DNA of 21,015 nucleotides, taken from positions 1 through 21,015 of the forward strand of contig CAYJJG010000025.1 of assembly GCA_964370435.1 (NCBI GenBank), given 5' to 3'. Position 1 is the first letter of the stretch, and the number at the start of each line of letters is the position of its first letter. Below the pieces are notes generated by a model. The model was not told the origin of the DNA. It saw nothing but the letters and a program-made list of their open reading frames with translations, and did not search any database. Source of the stretch: CALVGQ01 sp964370435. Lineage in GTDB: Bacteria; Bacillota_I; Bacilli_A; Erysipelotrichales; Erysipelotrichaceae. Made by a program: the position numbers and the translations under genes. Below are positions 6,011 to 14,084 of the stretch, piece by piece.

Positions 6011-6493
6011 TTACATAGTTTTTAAATAGAAATCAGCGATAAGTTGTGCGACTGCTTCCATGTTTTCTTGATCGATTTTATCGAATCGATTAATTGAAGG
6101 TGAGTCGATGTCTAATACTCCAATTAAAGTATCATTAACTATAATAGGGCAGACCAACTCACTATTACTAGCACTATCGCAGGCGATATGCCCTTTAAAC
6201 TTATGGACATCGGCAATACGTTGTGTTTTTAGTTGTGTTGCGGCAGCACCACACACTCCTTTGTCTAAATGAATACGTGTACATGCTACTTTCCCTTGAA
6301 AAGGACCTAATATTAAAAGATTATTTTTTAATAAATAAAATCCAACCCAATTAATATCTTCTAATATTTCATTTAAAAAAGCAGAGGTATTGCTTAGACC
6401 AGAAACAAAATCATTATCATCTTCTAATAATGCTTGCAGTTGTGCACGAATTAGAGCACCATCTTTATTTTTTGTTGTATCTATTGTTATCAT
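6011..6493 (-). CDS. msrC: Free methionine-R-sulfoxide reductase (GAF type)
   Basis: This GAF-fold enzyme of 160 residues reduces free L-methionine-R-sulfoxide in the cytoplasm, an antioxidant repair function. The family signature is clear: NWVGFYLL (48-55), LGPFQGKVACTRI (62-74), GVCGAAA (79-85), the IACDSASNSELVCPI block (103-117) and IGVLDIDSP. The three conserved cysteines are C71, C81 and C105, with the same 10- and 24-residue spacing as in the E. coli enzyme. The ATG at 6493 is chosen because GAGGTGAT lies just upstream; a longer frame from 6529 would put 12 unrelated residues in front and cover that site. A minus-strand TATAAT (6550-6545) gives a leader of about 45 bases. It is monocistronic and convergent with the GGDEF gene. 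Synonyms are fRMsr and YebR. Confidence 0.93.
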   Translation of the reverse strand: MITIDTTKNKDGALIRAQLQALLEDDNDFVSGLSNTSAFLNEILEDINWVGFYLLKNNLLILGPFQGKVACTRIHLDKGVCGAAATQLKTQRIADVHKFKGHIACDSASNSELVCPIIVNDTLIGVLDIDSPSINRFDKIDQENMEAVAQLIADFYLKTM

Positions 6494-6605
6494 TTTTATC
6501 ACCTCTTTTAATTTAACATAGATAAGCAAAGATTTAAATAAGATATTATAAAATGCTTCAACAACATTTAAAGTGTGTTAAAATAATAAAAAAGGAGTAT
6601 ATACA

Positions 6606-8000
6606 ATGACTAGTTATCAAGATAAATTATATGATTTACAAAAAGAACTCTGGGAATATGCTGAAGTAGGTTTTTTAGAAAAAAAATCAGCTCAAGCAAT
6701 GATAAATTTAATGCGAAGTGAAGGTTTTGATGTAACTGAAAATATATGTAGTATGGAAACAGCATTTGTAGGCACTTATGGTAGTGGAAAACCTGTTATT
6801 TGCCTTCTTGCAGAATACGACGCTCTTTATGGCATGAGTCAACAGGCAGATATAGCTGAGTATTGTCCAGATACTACAAAAGAAACGGGACATGGATGTG
6901 GGCATCATTTGTTGGGTGTTGGAGCCATCGGTGCTGCAATGAAAGTGAAACAGTATTTAGAAGAAAACAAGCTAAGTGGGACAATTAAAATGGTAGGATG
7001 CCCTGCTGAAGAATCAGGTAGTGGTAAAGCATATTTAGCACGTGATGGCTTTTTTGATGATGCAGATATCGCTTTAACATGGCATCCTGCTAATTATAAC
7101 AGTGTCCTTTCAGGATCTTATCAATCATGTATTCAAACATACTTTAGATTTCATGGTGTTTCTAGTCATGCTGCTAGTAGTCCTCATTTAGGGCGTAGTG
7201 CACTTGATGCAGCAGAGTTAATGAGTGTAGGTGTTAATTATTTGAGAGAACATATGGAAAGTAGTGATCGTGTTCATTATGCTTATACAGATGTTGGTGG
7301 TAAATCCCCTAACGTTGTTCAAGCAGAAGCTGAAGTAAAATATCTAATACGTTCCACTACAAATGAAAAATGCCAAGCATTATATGATCGTGTTATTAAT
7401 ATTGCTAAAGGTGCAGCACTGATGAGTGAAACAACACTAGAGGTTGTCTTTGATGAAGGCATGAGTAATGTTATACCTAATTTTGTTTTGGAAGATGTTT
7501 TAGAAGCTTCATTTAAAAAAATAGGACCATGCAGTTATAGTGATGAAGATAGAGCCTATGCAAAAAAATTCAAAGACTCTTATAGAAGTAATGTAGCAGC
7601 CGAATTACCGTTCGCTATTCAAGATAAAAAATTGGCTCTTAAAAATATGCAAGAGAGTGCAATCAATGATATTTTCTTTGAGCACAATCATAGTGAATAT
7701 TGCGAAATGGGCTCTACAGATGTTGGTGATGTGAGTTGGGTAGTGCCAACAGCACAGTTTAATACAGCTTGTTTTGCTTATGGAGCTAGTGCACATAGTT
7801 GGCAGTGGGTAGCCCAAGGGAAGTCGCAGATAGCGCTTAAAGGGACTTTATTAGCTGCTGAAATTCTTGCAGATGCGGCCATTGCATGTTTAAAGGATAA
7901 TACTATTATTGAAAAGGCACAGGCAGAGTTTAAAGAACGATTAATGAATAAAGAATATAAATGTTTGATACCAGATGATATAAAACCTCATATAATATAA
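6606..8000 (+). CDS. M20 family amidohydrolase, AbgB-like
   Basis: This cytoplasmic zinc hydrolase of 464 residues belongs to the M20D amidohydrolases closest in layout to AbgB, the second subunit of p-aminobenzoyl-glutamate hydrolase. Visible landmarks are ELWEYAEVGF (14-23), ICLLAEYDALYG (65-76), the metal-binding GHGCGHHLLGVG (95-106), PAEESGSGK (133-141), WHPAN, the dimerisation segment FRFHGVSSHAASSPHLGRSALDAAELM and a late GASAHSW histidine. The length is normal. No AbgA partner is nearby, so it may act alone on N-acyl-amino-acid or peptide-like amides, and folate breakdown is only one possibility. The start at 6606 has AAGGAG eight bases upstream. A TTCAAC/TAAAAT promoter (6557-6584) is plausible. 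It converges on the PLP-binding protein gene, and the two share a terminator. Confidence 0.88.
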   Translation: MTSYQDKLYDLQKELWEYAEVGFLEKKSAQAMINLMRSEGFDVTENICSMETAFVGTYGSGKPVICLLAEYDALYGMSQQADIAEYCPDTTKETGHGCGHHLLGVGAIGAAMKVKQYLEENKLSGTIKMVGCPAEESGSGKAYLARDGFFDDADIALTWHPANYNSVLSGSYQSCIQTYFRFHGVSSHAASSPHLGRSALDAAELMSVGVNYLREHMESSDRVHYAYTDVGGKSPNVVQAEAEVKYLIRSTTNEKCQALYDRVINIAKGAALMSETTLEVVFDEGMSNVIPNFVLEDVLEASFKKIGPCSYSDEDRAYAKKFKDSYRSNVAAELPFAIQDKKLALKNMQESAINDIFFEHNHSEYCEMGSTDVGDVSWVVPTAQFNTACFAYGASAHSWQWVAQGKSQIALKGTLLAAEILADAAIACLKDNTIIEKAQAEFKERLMNKEYKCLIPDDIKPHII

Positions 8001-8020
8001 AAATGCCATTAGGCATTTTT
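8001..8020. terminator. Bidirectional terminator carrying a stop codon in its loop
   Basis: The AAATGCC/GGCATTT stem (8001-8007 with 8012-8018) has loop ATTA and T-runs on both sides. It starts right after the stop of the M20 gene. The loop contains the TAA (8011-8009) of the minus-strand gene, whose last codons form one arm. Confidence 0.85.
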
Positions 8021-8659
8021 AATTTCCTCAAATAAAAGACTTCCTATTCTTAATAGAGTTGCTTTATTTTTTAGTGCTATTTCATAATCGTTACTCATCC
8101 CCATAGAAAGATGATTGAAGTGACTAAATAGTTGACTTTCTTTAATAGTTTCAAATAAAACATGGGCTTGTCTAAAGACGGTATCTATAACTTGAACATC
8201 CTCAACATGAGGCCCCATACACATTAATCCATATAGATCTAAATGAGTAAATTCTTTTATCTTTTCAAGAAAAAAAGGGACATCATCGATAAATAATCCT
8301 GTTTTAGTACTTTCTTCAGCAATATTGATTTGAACTAAAACTGGAATTTTTCGATTAAGTTTAAGTGCTTCTTTTTCAATAACCTTGCATAAATCAATGC
8401 TTGCAACTGAATGAATTAAATAGACGTAAGGAAGCAGTGTTTTGACTTTATTACGTTGTAGGTGTCCAATGAAATGCCAGTGAATATCCTGAGGCAGCTG
8501 TTTTGCCTTATATACAAGCTCATCAACTCTATTTTCACCAAAATCACGTATGCCTAAATTGTAATAAAATAAAATCTCTTCTAATGTTCTTTTTTTTGAT
8601 ACAACAACAAGTTTAGCTTGACTGCCACAGGCATTTGCTATTTTTTGATAAGTAGCCAT
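8009..8659 (-). CDS. PLP-binding homeostasis protein, YggS/PLPBP family
   Basis: The product of 216 residues is a single TIM-barrel PLP protein of the YggS/PROSC (COG0325) family, which keeps free pyridoxal 5'-phosphate low and shows no known catalysis. It shows KLVVVSKKRT with the PLP lysine at 22, IRDFGENRVDELVYKA, the WHFIGHLQRNKVKTLL block (60-75), LIHSVASIDL, VLVQINIAEESTKTG, GLMCMGP and the phosphate-binding LSMGMSNDYEIAL followed by LLRIGSLLFEE. It is slightly shorter than usual at the N-terminus. The ATG at 8659 fits GAGGAA six bases upstream better than the TTG at 8662. A TATAAT at 8692-8687 lies upstream. In many Bacillota this gene sits by ylmF/ylmE and division genes; here it is alone. 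Confidence 0.93.
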   Translation of the reverse strand: MATYQKIANACGSQAKLVVVSKKRTLEEILFYYNLGIRDFGENRVDELVYKAKQLPQDIHWHFIGHLQRNKVKTLLPYVYLIHSVASIDLCKVIEKEALKLNRKIPVLVQINIAEESTKTGLFIDDVPFFLEKIKEFTHLDLYGLMCMGPHVEDVQVIDTVFRQAHVLFETIKESQLFSHFNHLSMGMSNDYEIALKNKATLLRIGSLLFEEIKNA

Positions 8660-8722
8660 CAATTATTCCTCTACATTCTATAGTAAATTATACTTGTTTT
8701 TGTTAAATAATTAAAGAATATC

Positions 8723-8731
8723 TGTTATAAT
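8723..8731 (+). promoter_or_regulatory. Extended -10 promoter of pcp
   Basis: TGTTATAAT has a TG one base upstream of a consensus TATAAT (8726-8731), with no good -35. The GGGG ribosome binding site (8745-8748) follows, and the ATG is at 8756. It diverges from the PLP-binding protein gene, whose -10 is about 40 bases away. Confidence 0.55.
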
Positions 8732-8755
8732 GGTCTTTAAAAAAGGGGAAGTTTT

Positions 8756-9397
8756 ATGAAAATACTCATTACCGGATTTGATCCATTCAACCAAGAAACG
8801 ATTAATCCTTCTATAGAAGCGGTAAAAAAACTACCTGATGTAATTGAACAGGCAAAGATAATTAAGCTTGAAGTCCCTACTGTATTTAATACCTCATTAA
8901 CGGTTATTAAAGAAGCAATTGAACTGCATCAACCTGATATTGTTATATCAGTTGGCCAAGCAGGAGGAAGAAGCAGTATCGCTATAGAGCGAATGGGTAT
9001 TAACTTAAATGATGCTTCAATAGAAGATAATGCTTCCCAACAAATGAATGATCAAAAAATAATAGAAGAGGCACCAGATGGATATTTTTCTACTTTACCT
9101 ATCAAGGCTATCGTACATGATTTAAAACAGGCTAATATTCCTGCTACGATTAGTAATAGTGCAGGGACTTTTGTGTGTAATCATGTTTTATTTGGAATTC
9201 TACACTACTGCAAGCATTTTCATCCTCATATTAAATCAGGATTTATTCATATCCCGTTTTTGCCACAACAAGTAGTAAATAAAAATAATGTAGCTAGTAT
9301 GGGTCTTGAATTAATTGTAGAAGGATTAATTATAGCAATTAAAGCTTGTATTAACTACGACAGAGATATACAGTACAAAGATGGTAGCATTTTTTAA
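8756..9397 (+). CDS. pcp: Pyroglutamyl-peptidase I (peptidase C15)
   Basis: This 213-residue cytoplasmic cysteine peptidase removes N-terminal pyroglutamate from peptides. It has the family opening MKILITGFDPFNQETINPS (1-19), and the catalytic triad is complete: E79 in IAIERMGINLND, C141 in NSAGTFVCNHVLF and H165 in GFIHIPFLPQQ. The length is typical (about 210-215). The last dozen residues are variable. Start at 8756 with GGGG seven bases upstream. It is expressed from its own extended -10 promoter; the MATE gene follows after 70 bases and may be read through, as only an A/T palindrome (9390-9407) lies between. Confidence is high because all catalytic residues are present. Confidence 0.95.
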   Translation: MKILITGFDPFNQETINPSIEAVKKLPDVIEQAKIIKLEVPTVFNTSLTVIKEAIELHQPDIVISVGQAGGRSSIAIERMGINLNDASIEDNASQQMNDQKIIEEAPDGYFSTLPIKAIVHDLKQANIPATISNSAGTFVCNHVLFGILHYCKHFHPHIKSGFIHIPFLPQQVVNKNNVASMGLELIVEGLIIAIKACINYDRDIQYKDGSIF

Positions 9398-9467
9398 TAT
9401 TAAAAAAGTATTCACCATATAATTACTGCTAGTAGTTCAATTTATTTAGAAAATAGGGGAATAATAT

Positions 9468-10817
9468 ATGAATAAATCAAGTGCTTTGATGACTGAAGGA
9501 AATATTGCACAAAAAATAATATTATTTGCCTTGCCGATATTTTTGGGCAACTTATTTCAACAGTTATACAATACTGCAGATTCTTTAATAGTTGGAAACT
9601 TCTTAGGTAGTAATGCCTTGGCTGCTGTAAGTTCCTCAGGTAATTTAATAGGACTTTTAGTAGGTTTGTTTCAAGGGATAGCTATGGGTGGAAGTGTAGT
9701 AATCGCTCGAAACTTTGGAGCTAAAAATCATGAAGAAGTAACAAAAGCAGTACACACTACAGTTGTTTTTGGTTTAATTAGTGGAATAGTATTAACCATA
9801 ATTGGAGTGATATTTGCCCCTCATATTTTAATAATGATGTCAACACCAAAGGATGTTATTGAACAGTCTACAGCTTATTTCTCAATGTATTTTTTAGGCT
9901 CAATAGGATTTGTAATGTACAATATTTTTGTAGGGATATTACAAGCAGTAGGAGACAGTAAACATCCTTTGTATTATTTAATTATTTCTTCACTTACTAA
10001 TATTGTGCTCGATTATATTTTCATTGGTGTTTTAGGTTATGGTGTTGAAGCAGCAGCGCTAGCTACAGTTATTGCCCAATTTTTAAGTGCATTACTGTGC
10101 TTTGTTCAATTAATGCATGCTAAAGATAGTTGTAGAATTTACATTAATAAATTAAAAATAGACAAGGAAATTTTAAAAAAGGTTATAGTTATAGGTTTGC
10201 CTGCAGGTATTCAAAATTCGATTATTTCTTTTGCTAATGTATTTATCCAATCGCACATAAATTCTTTTGGAACGCTTGCAATGGCTGGGTGTGGTGCATA
10301 TTCTAAAATAGAAGGATTTGCTTTTTTGCCTATTACCAGTTTTTCAATGGCACTTACAACATTCGTGGGACAAAATTTAGGGGCGAATCAACAAGCACGA
10401 GCACGAAAAGGTGCGATTTTTGGTCTCACTTGCGCTATGATAGTAGCACAGATAATTGGGATATTGATGTATTTATTTGCACCTATATTTTTGTCTGCAT
10501 TTGACAGCAATCCCGAAGTTTTAGCCTATGGTATTGCTAGGGCAAGAACAGCTTCTTTATTTTACTTTTTATTAGCATTCTCGCACGGTGTTTCATCAGT
10601 GTTACGAGGAGCAGGTAATTCAGCATTACCCATGGTGGTAATGTTAGTTTGTTGGTGTATCGTTCGTGTTAGTTTATTATCTGTGGTCATGCCTTTTTAT
10701 CATGATATCAGAATTTTATATTGGATTTATCCTTTTACTTGGGGATTAAGCACACTTACCTATGCACTTTATTTACGCTATGTGCCATGGCTTAAAAAAA
10801 CAAGTTTTTCAAATTAA
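9468..10817 (+). CDS. MATE family multidrug/Na+ antiporter (first copy)
   Basis: At 449 residues this is a full-length MATE transporter with two homologous six-helix halves. The N-terminal signature MTEGNIAQKIILFALPIFLGNLFQQLYNTADSLIVGNFLG (8-47) is of the DinF/MepA-like bacterial branch, and the second half begins near ILKKVIVIGLPAGIQNSIISFANVFIQ. Such proteins expel cationic drugs or metabolites against Na+ or H+; the substrate cannot be told from sequence. It starts at 9468 with AGGGGAA upstream, 70 bases after pcp, and ends in a compact terminator. A TATAAT at 9418-9423 without a -35 may add transcription. It is clearly a different subfamily member from the second MATE gene at the right end of the window. 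Confidence 0.93.
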   Translation: MNKSSALMTEGNIAQKIILFALPIFLGNLFQQLYNTADSLIVGNFLGSNALAAVSSSGNLIGLLVGLFQGIAMGGSVVIARNFGAKNHEEVTKAVHTTVVFGLISGIVLTIIGVIFAPHILIMMSTPKDVIEQSTAYFSMYFLGSIGFVMYNIFVGILQAVGDSKHPLYYLIISSLTNIVLDYIFIGVLGYGVEAAALATVIAQFLSALLCFVQLMHAKDSCRIYINKLKIDKEILKKVIVIGLPAGIQNSIISFANVFIQSHINSFGTLAMAGCGAYSKIEGFAFLPITSFSMALTTFVGQNLGANQQARARKGAIFGLTCAMIVAQIIGILMYLFAPIFLSAFDSNPEVLAYGIARARTASLFYFLLAFSHGVSSVLRGAGNSALPMVVMLVCWCIVRVSLLSVVMPFYHDIRILYWIYPFTWGLSTLTYALYLRYVPWLKKTSFSN

Positions 10818-10836
10818 CTGCTTAAGCAGTTTTTTT
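10816..10836 (+). terminator. Terminator of the first MATE gene
   Basis: An AACTGC/GCAGTT stem (10816-10821 with 10826-10831) with loop TTAA runs straight into seven T's. The stop codon of the gene overlaps the first bases of the stem. Confidence 0.9.
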
Positions 10837-10894
10837 ATAAGATACGTTTAAATAGATAAAAAGTGTTCATTCTATTAGATGAGAGGTGAACATT

Positions 10895-11767
10895 ATGAAA
10901 TATTATCATGCTTTAAGTAAAAAAAATAGTTTTGAAGGTTGGTATTTTAAACATCAAAATAAAAATAAAAGTATTGCCTTTATCCCAGCAACCTATACTG
11001 ATGAAAACAATAACTTACTGGCAACAATTCAAATCATAGTCAACGATGAGGCTTTTCGTATTGATTTTGCACTATGTGAAATTAGCATAGAACAGGAACA
11101 ACTTAGCATTAGAATGGGTAATTGCTTCTTTAGTGATCGTGGTGTAGTTATAGATATTGAAGAAGATGGGTTATCGTTACACGGGAAAATTGCATACGGC
11201 CCCTTAATGATGTTAGACAAGGATATTATGGGACCATTTAAATATTTACCTAATATGGAATGTAAACATGGGATTATTAGCTTATTTCATAGATGCACGG
11301 GTACAATGACACTGAATGATGAAGAAATTGTTTTTGATGAAGATATAGGTTATATCGAAATGGATTATGGTCACTCATTTCCAAAAGAATATAGTTGGAC
11401 CCATGGTGCATGGGTTGATGAATATGAAAATGCTATCGTGGCTGCAGCAGCTACAATACCTTATTTAAAGATAAATTTTCTAGGATGCCTTGCATGTATT
11501 TTGTTTGAAGGAAAACAAATGGTTCTGGCTACTTATTTTGGTGCTAAAGTTAAGGAATTAAGTAAAGAAAAAATAATCATTAGTCAACATCAATATCGAT
11601 TAGAAATAGAATGTTTAAAGAAAAATCCAGTAAAATTAGATGCACCTTTAAATGGGAATCTCACGGTAGCTATTCATGAAAACATTGTAAGTAAAGTACA
11701 ATATCGTTTATTCGAAAAGGATAAATGTATCTTAGATAAAGTCGTAGATAATGCTAGTTTCGAATAA
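10895..11767 (+). CDS. Tocopherol-cyclase-like protein (PF14249 type)
   Basis: The predicted protein of 290 residues is rich in beta-strands. It carries the marks of the bacterial tocopherol-cyclase-like family: SFEGWYFKHQ near the start (about 11-20), MGPFKYLPNMECKHGIISLFH in the middle, and the GYIEMDYGHSFPKEYSWTHG block, which corresponds to the EKDWGxSFPxxWxW signature. Plant homologues cyclise tocopherol precursors, but bacteria of this kind make no tocopherol and the role here is unknown; a lipocalin-like lipid-handling function is a reasonable guess. The ATG at 10895 is chosen because GAGAGGTGA lies five bases upstream; a GTG at 10886 would sit inside that site. No signal peptide is present. 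No clear terminator follows on this strand. Confidence 0.8.
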   Translation: MKYYHALSKKNSFEGWYFKHQNKNKSIAFIPATYTDENNNLLATIQIIVNDEAFRIDFALCEISIEQEQLSIRMGNCFFSDRGVVIDIEEDGLSLHGKIAYGPLMMLDKDIMGPFKYLPNMECKHGIISLFHRCTGTMTLNDEEIVFDEDIGYIEMDYGHSFPKEYSWTHGAWVDEYENAIVAAAATIPYLKINFLGCLACILFEGKQMVLATYFGAKVKELSKEKIIISQHQYRLEIECLKKNPVKLDAPLNGNLTVAIHENIVSKVQYRLFEKDKCILDKVVDNASFE

Positions 11768-11894
11768 TATTAAAAAACTGAGCTATTTATAATTAATTAT
11801 GGTATACTATAAATATAGGGAAGATATTTCCAAATTGTTTTTATTTTATTATTTATTAGTTATAATTTTTAGTTGTTTTCTATAGTGTTAAGAT

Positions 11895-11933
11895 TTAAAA
11901 AACTTCGTAGCTAGTACGCAACTTACGAAGTTT
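11895..11933 (-). terminator. Terminator of the pncA-pncB operon
   Basis: Read on the minus strand, a perfect 10-bp AAACTTCGTA/TACGAAGTTT stem (11933-11924 with 11909-11900) with a 14-base loop ends in a TTTTTT run (11902-11895). It lies just after the stop codon of the phosphoribosyltransferase gene. Confidence 0.85.
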
Positions 11934-11939
11934 AATGGT

Positions 11940-13376
11940 TTATATCTTAATTGTTATTTTTTCGATTAATTCGTTTTTTAACTCATAAAGTTTTTGTGAA
12001 TAATCGACATAATAGCGGTGAGGATAGCGAAGTCGCTTCATTTCATCCCATAAGGTTTCCATCTGGGATGCGCAGTATGCTCGAACTTCTTCGGTAGTTG
12101 GAACTTTATATACTAGTCTTCCTTTTATGAATATTGGCTCTTGGAGTTCTTTAATAGTATAGTTTTTAATTCTTTTTTGTTTCCATGGGGCCTGAGGATC
12201 AAACAATAAGTATTCATTTTCATCAATGATTTCATCACGAAGAGCTAAAATATCAGCTATAGCCTTACCATCTGTATTATCGTAGAAGCGAATTATTTTC
12301 TTAAATCCAGGGTTTGTTAATTTTTCTATATTACTACTGATTTTGATTTTAGGAATGAGGACTCCATCTTTTTCATGGGCACATACTTTGTATACACCAC
12401 CTAAAACGGGAGTGCTTTTAGCGGTAATCATGTTTTCACCAACACCAAAGACATCAATTTGAGCTCCTTGCATTAGTAAATCATCAATAAGATATTCATC
12501 AAGACTATTAGAAACTACGATTTGAGTATCTGTTAATCCAGCAGCATCCAATAGTTTGCGTGCTTTTTTTGAAAGATATGCTAAATCTCCACTATCTAAT
12601 CGAACACTTTTAAGACGATATCCATTAGGAATCAAATATTCATGAGCTACTTTAATGGCATTAGGAATTCCTGAACCTAGGGTATCATAAGTATCTACTA
12701 GTAATGAACACTTTTCAGGCGATACTTTGGCATAATTTAAAAAGGCATCGTATTCACTATCATGTAGCTGAATGTAGCTGTGAGCTACAGTACCACTCAC
12801 GGGAATAGAATATTCATAACCCGCTTGTGTACAAGCGCTACCTTTTGATCCAGCGATGTAACTAGCTCTAGCACCTTCTACTGCAGCATCAATACCATGT
12901 GCACGGCGACTACCGAATTCAAGTACTGCTTTTCCTTTAGCAGCAAAGTTAATGCGCATTGATTTTGTAGTAATAAGAGTAGCGTAATTAATGAATAACA
13001 GTAAAATGGTCTCTACAATTTGAGCTTGAATTAATTTGCCACGAATAGTAACTATAGGCTCATTTTCAAATATAGGAGTTCCTTCTGGAACTGCCCAAAC
13101 GTCAATATCCATTTTTAAATTCTTTAAATAATGTAGAAACTCTTCATTAAAATGATTGGTGCTTCTTAAATAGTCTATTTGTTTATCATCGATATGATAA
13201 TTTTCAATAAATTCAATAAAGCGATGTAAACCATTAGCAATGAGGTAGCCACCCCCATCAGGGATTTTACGAACAAACATATCGAAATATCCGATTTCTT
13301 CATGTTTATTTTCTTTAAAGTAAGCATAAGCCATCGTGTATTCATAAAAATCAGTAACTAAAACTTCTTTATTCAT
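11940..13376 (-). CDS. pncB: Nicotinate phosphoribosyltransferase
   Basis: This 478-residue cytoplasmic enzyme makes nicotinate mononucleotide from nicotinate and PRPP with ATP hydrolysis, the entry step of NAD salvage. It shows the family opening MNKEVLVTDFYEYTMAYAYF, FDMFVRKIPDGGGYLIANGL (31-50), EFGSRRAHG (153-161), the phospho-histidine context SGTVAHSYIQ with H199, LLVDTYDT, RLDSGDLAYLSKKAR, VSNSLDE, and the GVGENMITAKSTPVLGGVYKV phosphate site. The C-terminal cap matches the 480-490-residue Gram-positive type. The start is the ATG at 13376, five bases after GAGGTG, and overlaps the last 8 bases of the upstream nicotinamidase gene, so translation is probably coupled. It is the second gene of a two-gene operon. 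Confidence 0.95.
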   Translation of the reverse strand: MNKEVLVTDFYEYTMAYAYFKENKHEEIGYFDMFVRKIPDGGGYLIANGLHRFIEFIENYHIDDKQIDYLRSTNHFNEEFLHYLKNLKMDIDVWAVPEGTPIFENEPIVTIRGKLIQAQIVETILLLFINYATLITTKSMRINFAAKGKAVLEFGSRRAHGIDAAVEGARASYIAGSKGSACTQAGYEYSIPVSGTVAHSYIQLHDSEYDAFLNYAKVSPEKCSLLVDTYDTLGSGIPNAIKVAHEYLIPNGYRLKSVRLDSGDLAYLSKKARKLLDAAGLTDTQIVVSNSLDEYLIDDLLMQGAQIDVFGVGENMITAKSTPVLGGVYKVCAHEKDGVLIPKIKISSNIEKLTNPGFKKIIRFYDNTDGKAIADILALRDEIIDENEYLLFDPQAPWKQKRIKNYTIKELQEPIFIKGRLVYKVPTTEEVRAYCASQMETLWDEMKRLRYPHRYYVDYSQKLYELKNELIEKITIKI

Positions 13377-13980
13377 AAAGCACCTCAATTTCTTTAGATT
13401 CTAATACTTTTATTCCAGCATTGCCCATTAATAAATAAGCGATATCATTGTATTGGGCTTGATTGTGTGTTTCACTGTTATAAGTTTCGGTTGCATCTTT
13501 AACAATAATCACTTCAGTTGCTAAATCATGTTCATTAATATATCCTATTAATGAAAGAGCAAATTGTAAAACGCATAAATCAGTGCAACATCCTGTTATA
13601 ACTATATTGTTAAGAGGTAGCATAGATTTAAAAGTTTCTAAAAACTGAGGTTGTACAAATCCATTAGTGGAATTTTTTAATAAAGTTATCATTTTATCTT
13701 CATGTATCTTAATAGCATCAATGAATTCTGATTCATGAGAATTTACAAGGCAATGAACTGGAAAATACTGAAATTCATTTGCGGTTTCGGTATGGGCATC
13801 ACGAAATGCTAAAATTGGTTTTTTAGCAACATGATATTGAAGGATATAATCAACAATCAATGGTGTACAAGCATTGATGCTAGGGTCACTAATGGGACCT
13901 TCAAACACAAAGCCATTGATCATATCGACAACTACTAGTAAACTATGATCCTGTTTTAGATTTATTGTAAATTTGCTCAA
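13369..13980 (-). CDS. pncA: Nicotinamidase-type cysteine hydrolase
   Basis: This 203-residue isochorismatase-fold hydrolase should convert nicotinamide to nicotinate for the phosphoribosyltransferase encoded just after it. The catalytic triad is visible: D19 in LLVVVDMINGF, K102 in TLLKNSTNGF, and C136 in ITGCCTDLCVLQFA. D61, H63 and H76 in the RDAHTETANEFQYFPVHC stretch correspond to metal-binding positions. The start is a TTG at 13980 with GAGG seven bases upstream; the next ATG falls after D19, so the TTG must be used. A minus-strand extended -10 TGATATAAT (14015-14007) gives a leader of about 20 bases. The gene overlaps pncB by 8 bases. Family and pathway agree, so the nicotinamidase call is strong without biochemical proof. 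Confidence 0.9.
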   Translation of the reverse strand: MSKFTINLKQDHSLLVVVDMINGFVFEGPISDPSINACTPLIVDYILQYHVAKKPILAFRDAHTETANEFQYFPVHCLVNSHESEFIDAIKIHEDKMITLLKNSTNGFVQPQFLETFKSMLPLNNIVITGCCTDLCVLQFALSLIGYINEHDLATEVIIVKDATETYNSETHNQAQYNDIAYLLMGNAGIKVLESKEIEVLYE

Positions 13981-14006
13981 TTTAATACCTCATTTCTATT
14001 TATGAC

Positions 14007-14015
14007 ATTATATCA
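14007..14015 (-). promoter_or_regulatory. Extended -10 promoter of the pncA-pncB operon
   Basis: The minus strand reads TGATATAAT with a consensus hexamer (14012-14007), about 20 bases upstream of the TTG start of pncA. The -35 region is weak, as is usual with extended -10 promoters. Confidence 0.5.
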
Positions 14016-14084
14016 TGAAGAAGCCATAGATAGCTTGATTTTATTTTAAAAAATGAGACATACTAATAAAAATGGAGGCTACAT

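Noticed and set aside
9390..9407. Perfect A/T palindrome after pcp as a terminator
   Set aside because: The stem has no G-C pair and is not followed by a distinct T-run, so it would terminate poorly.
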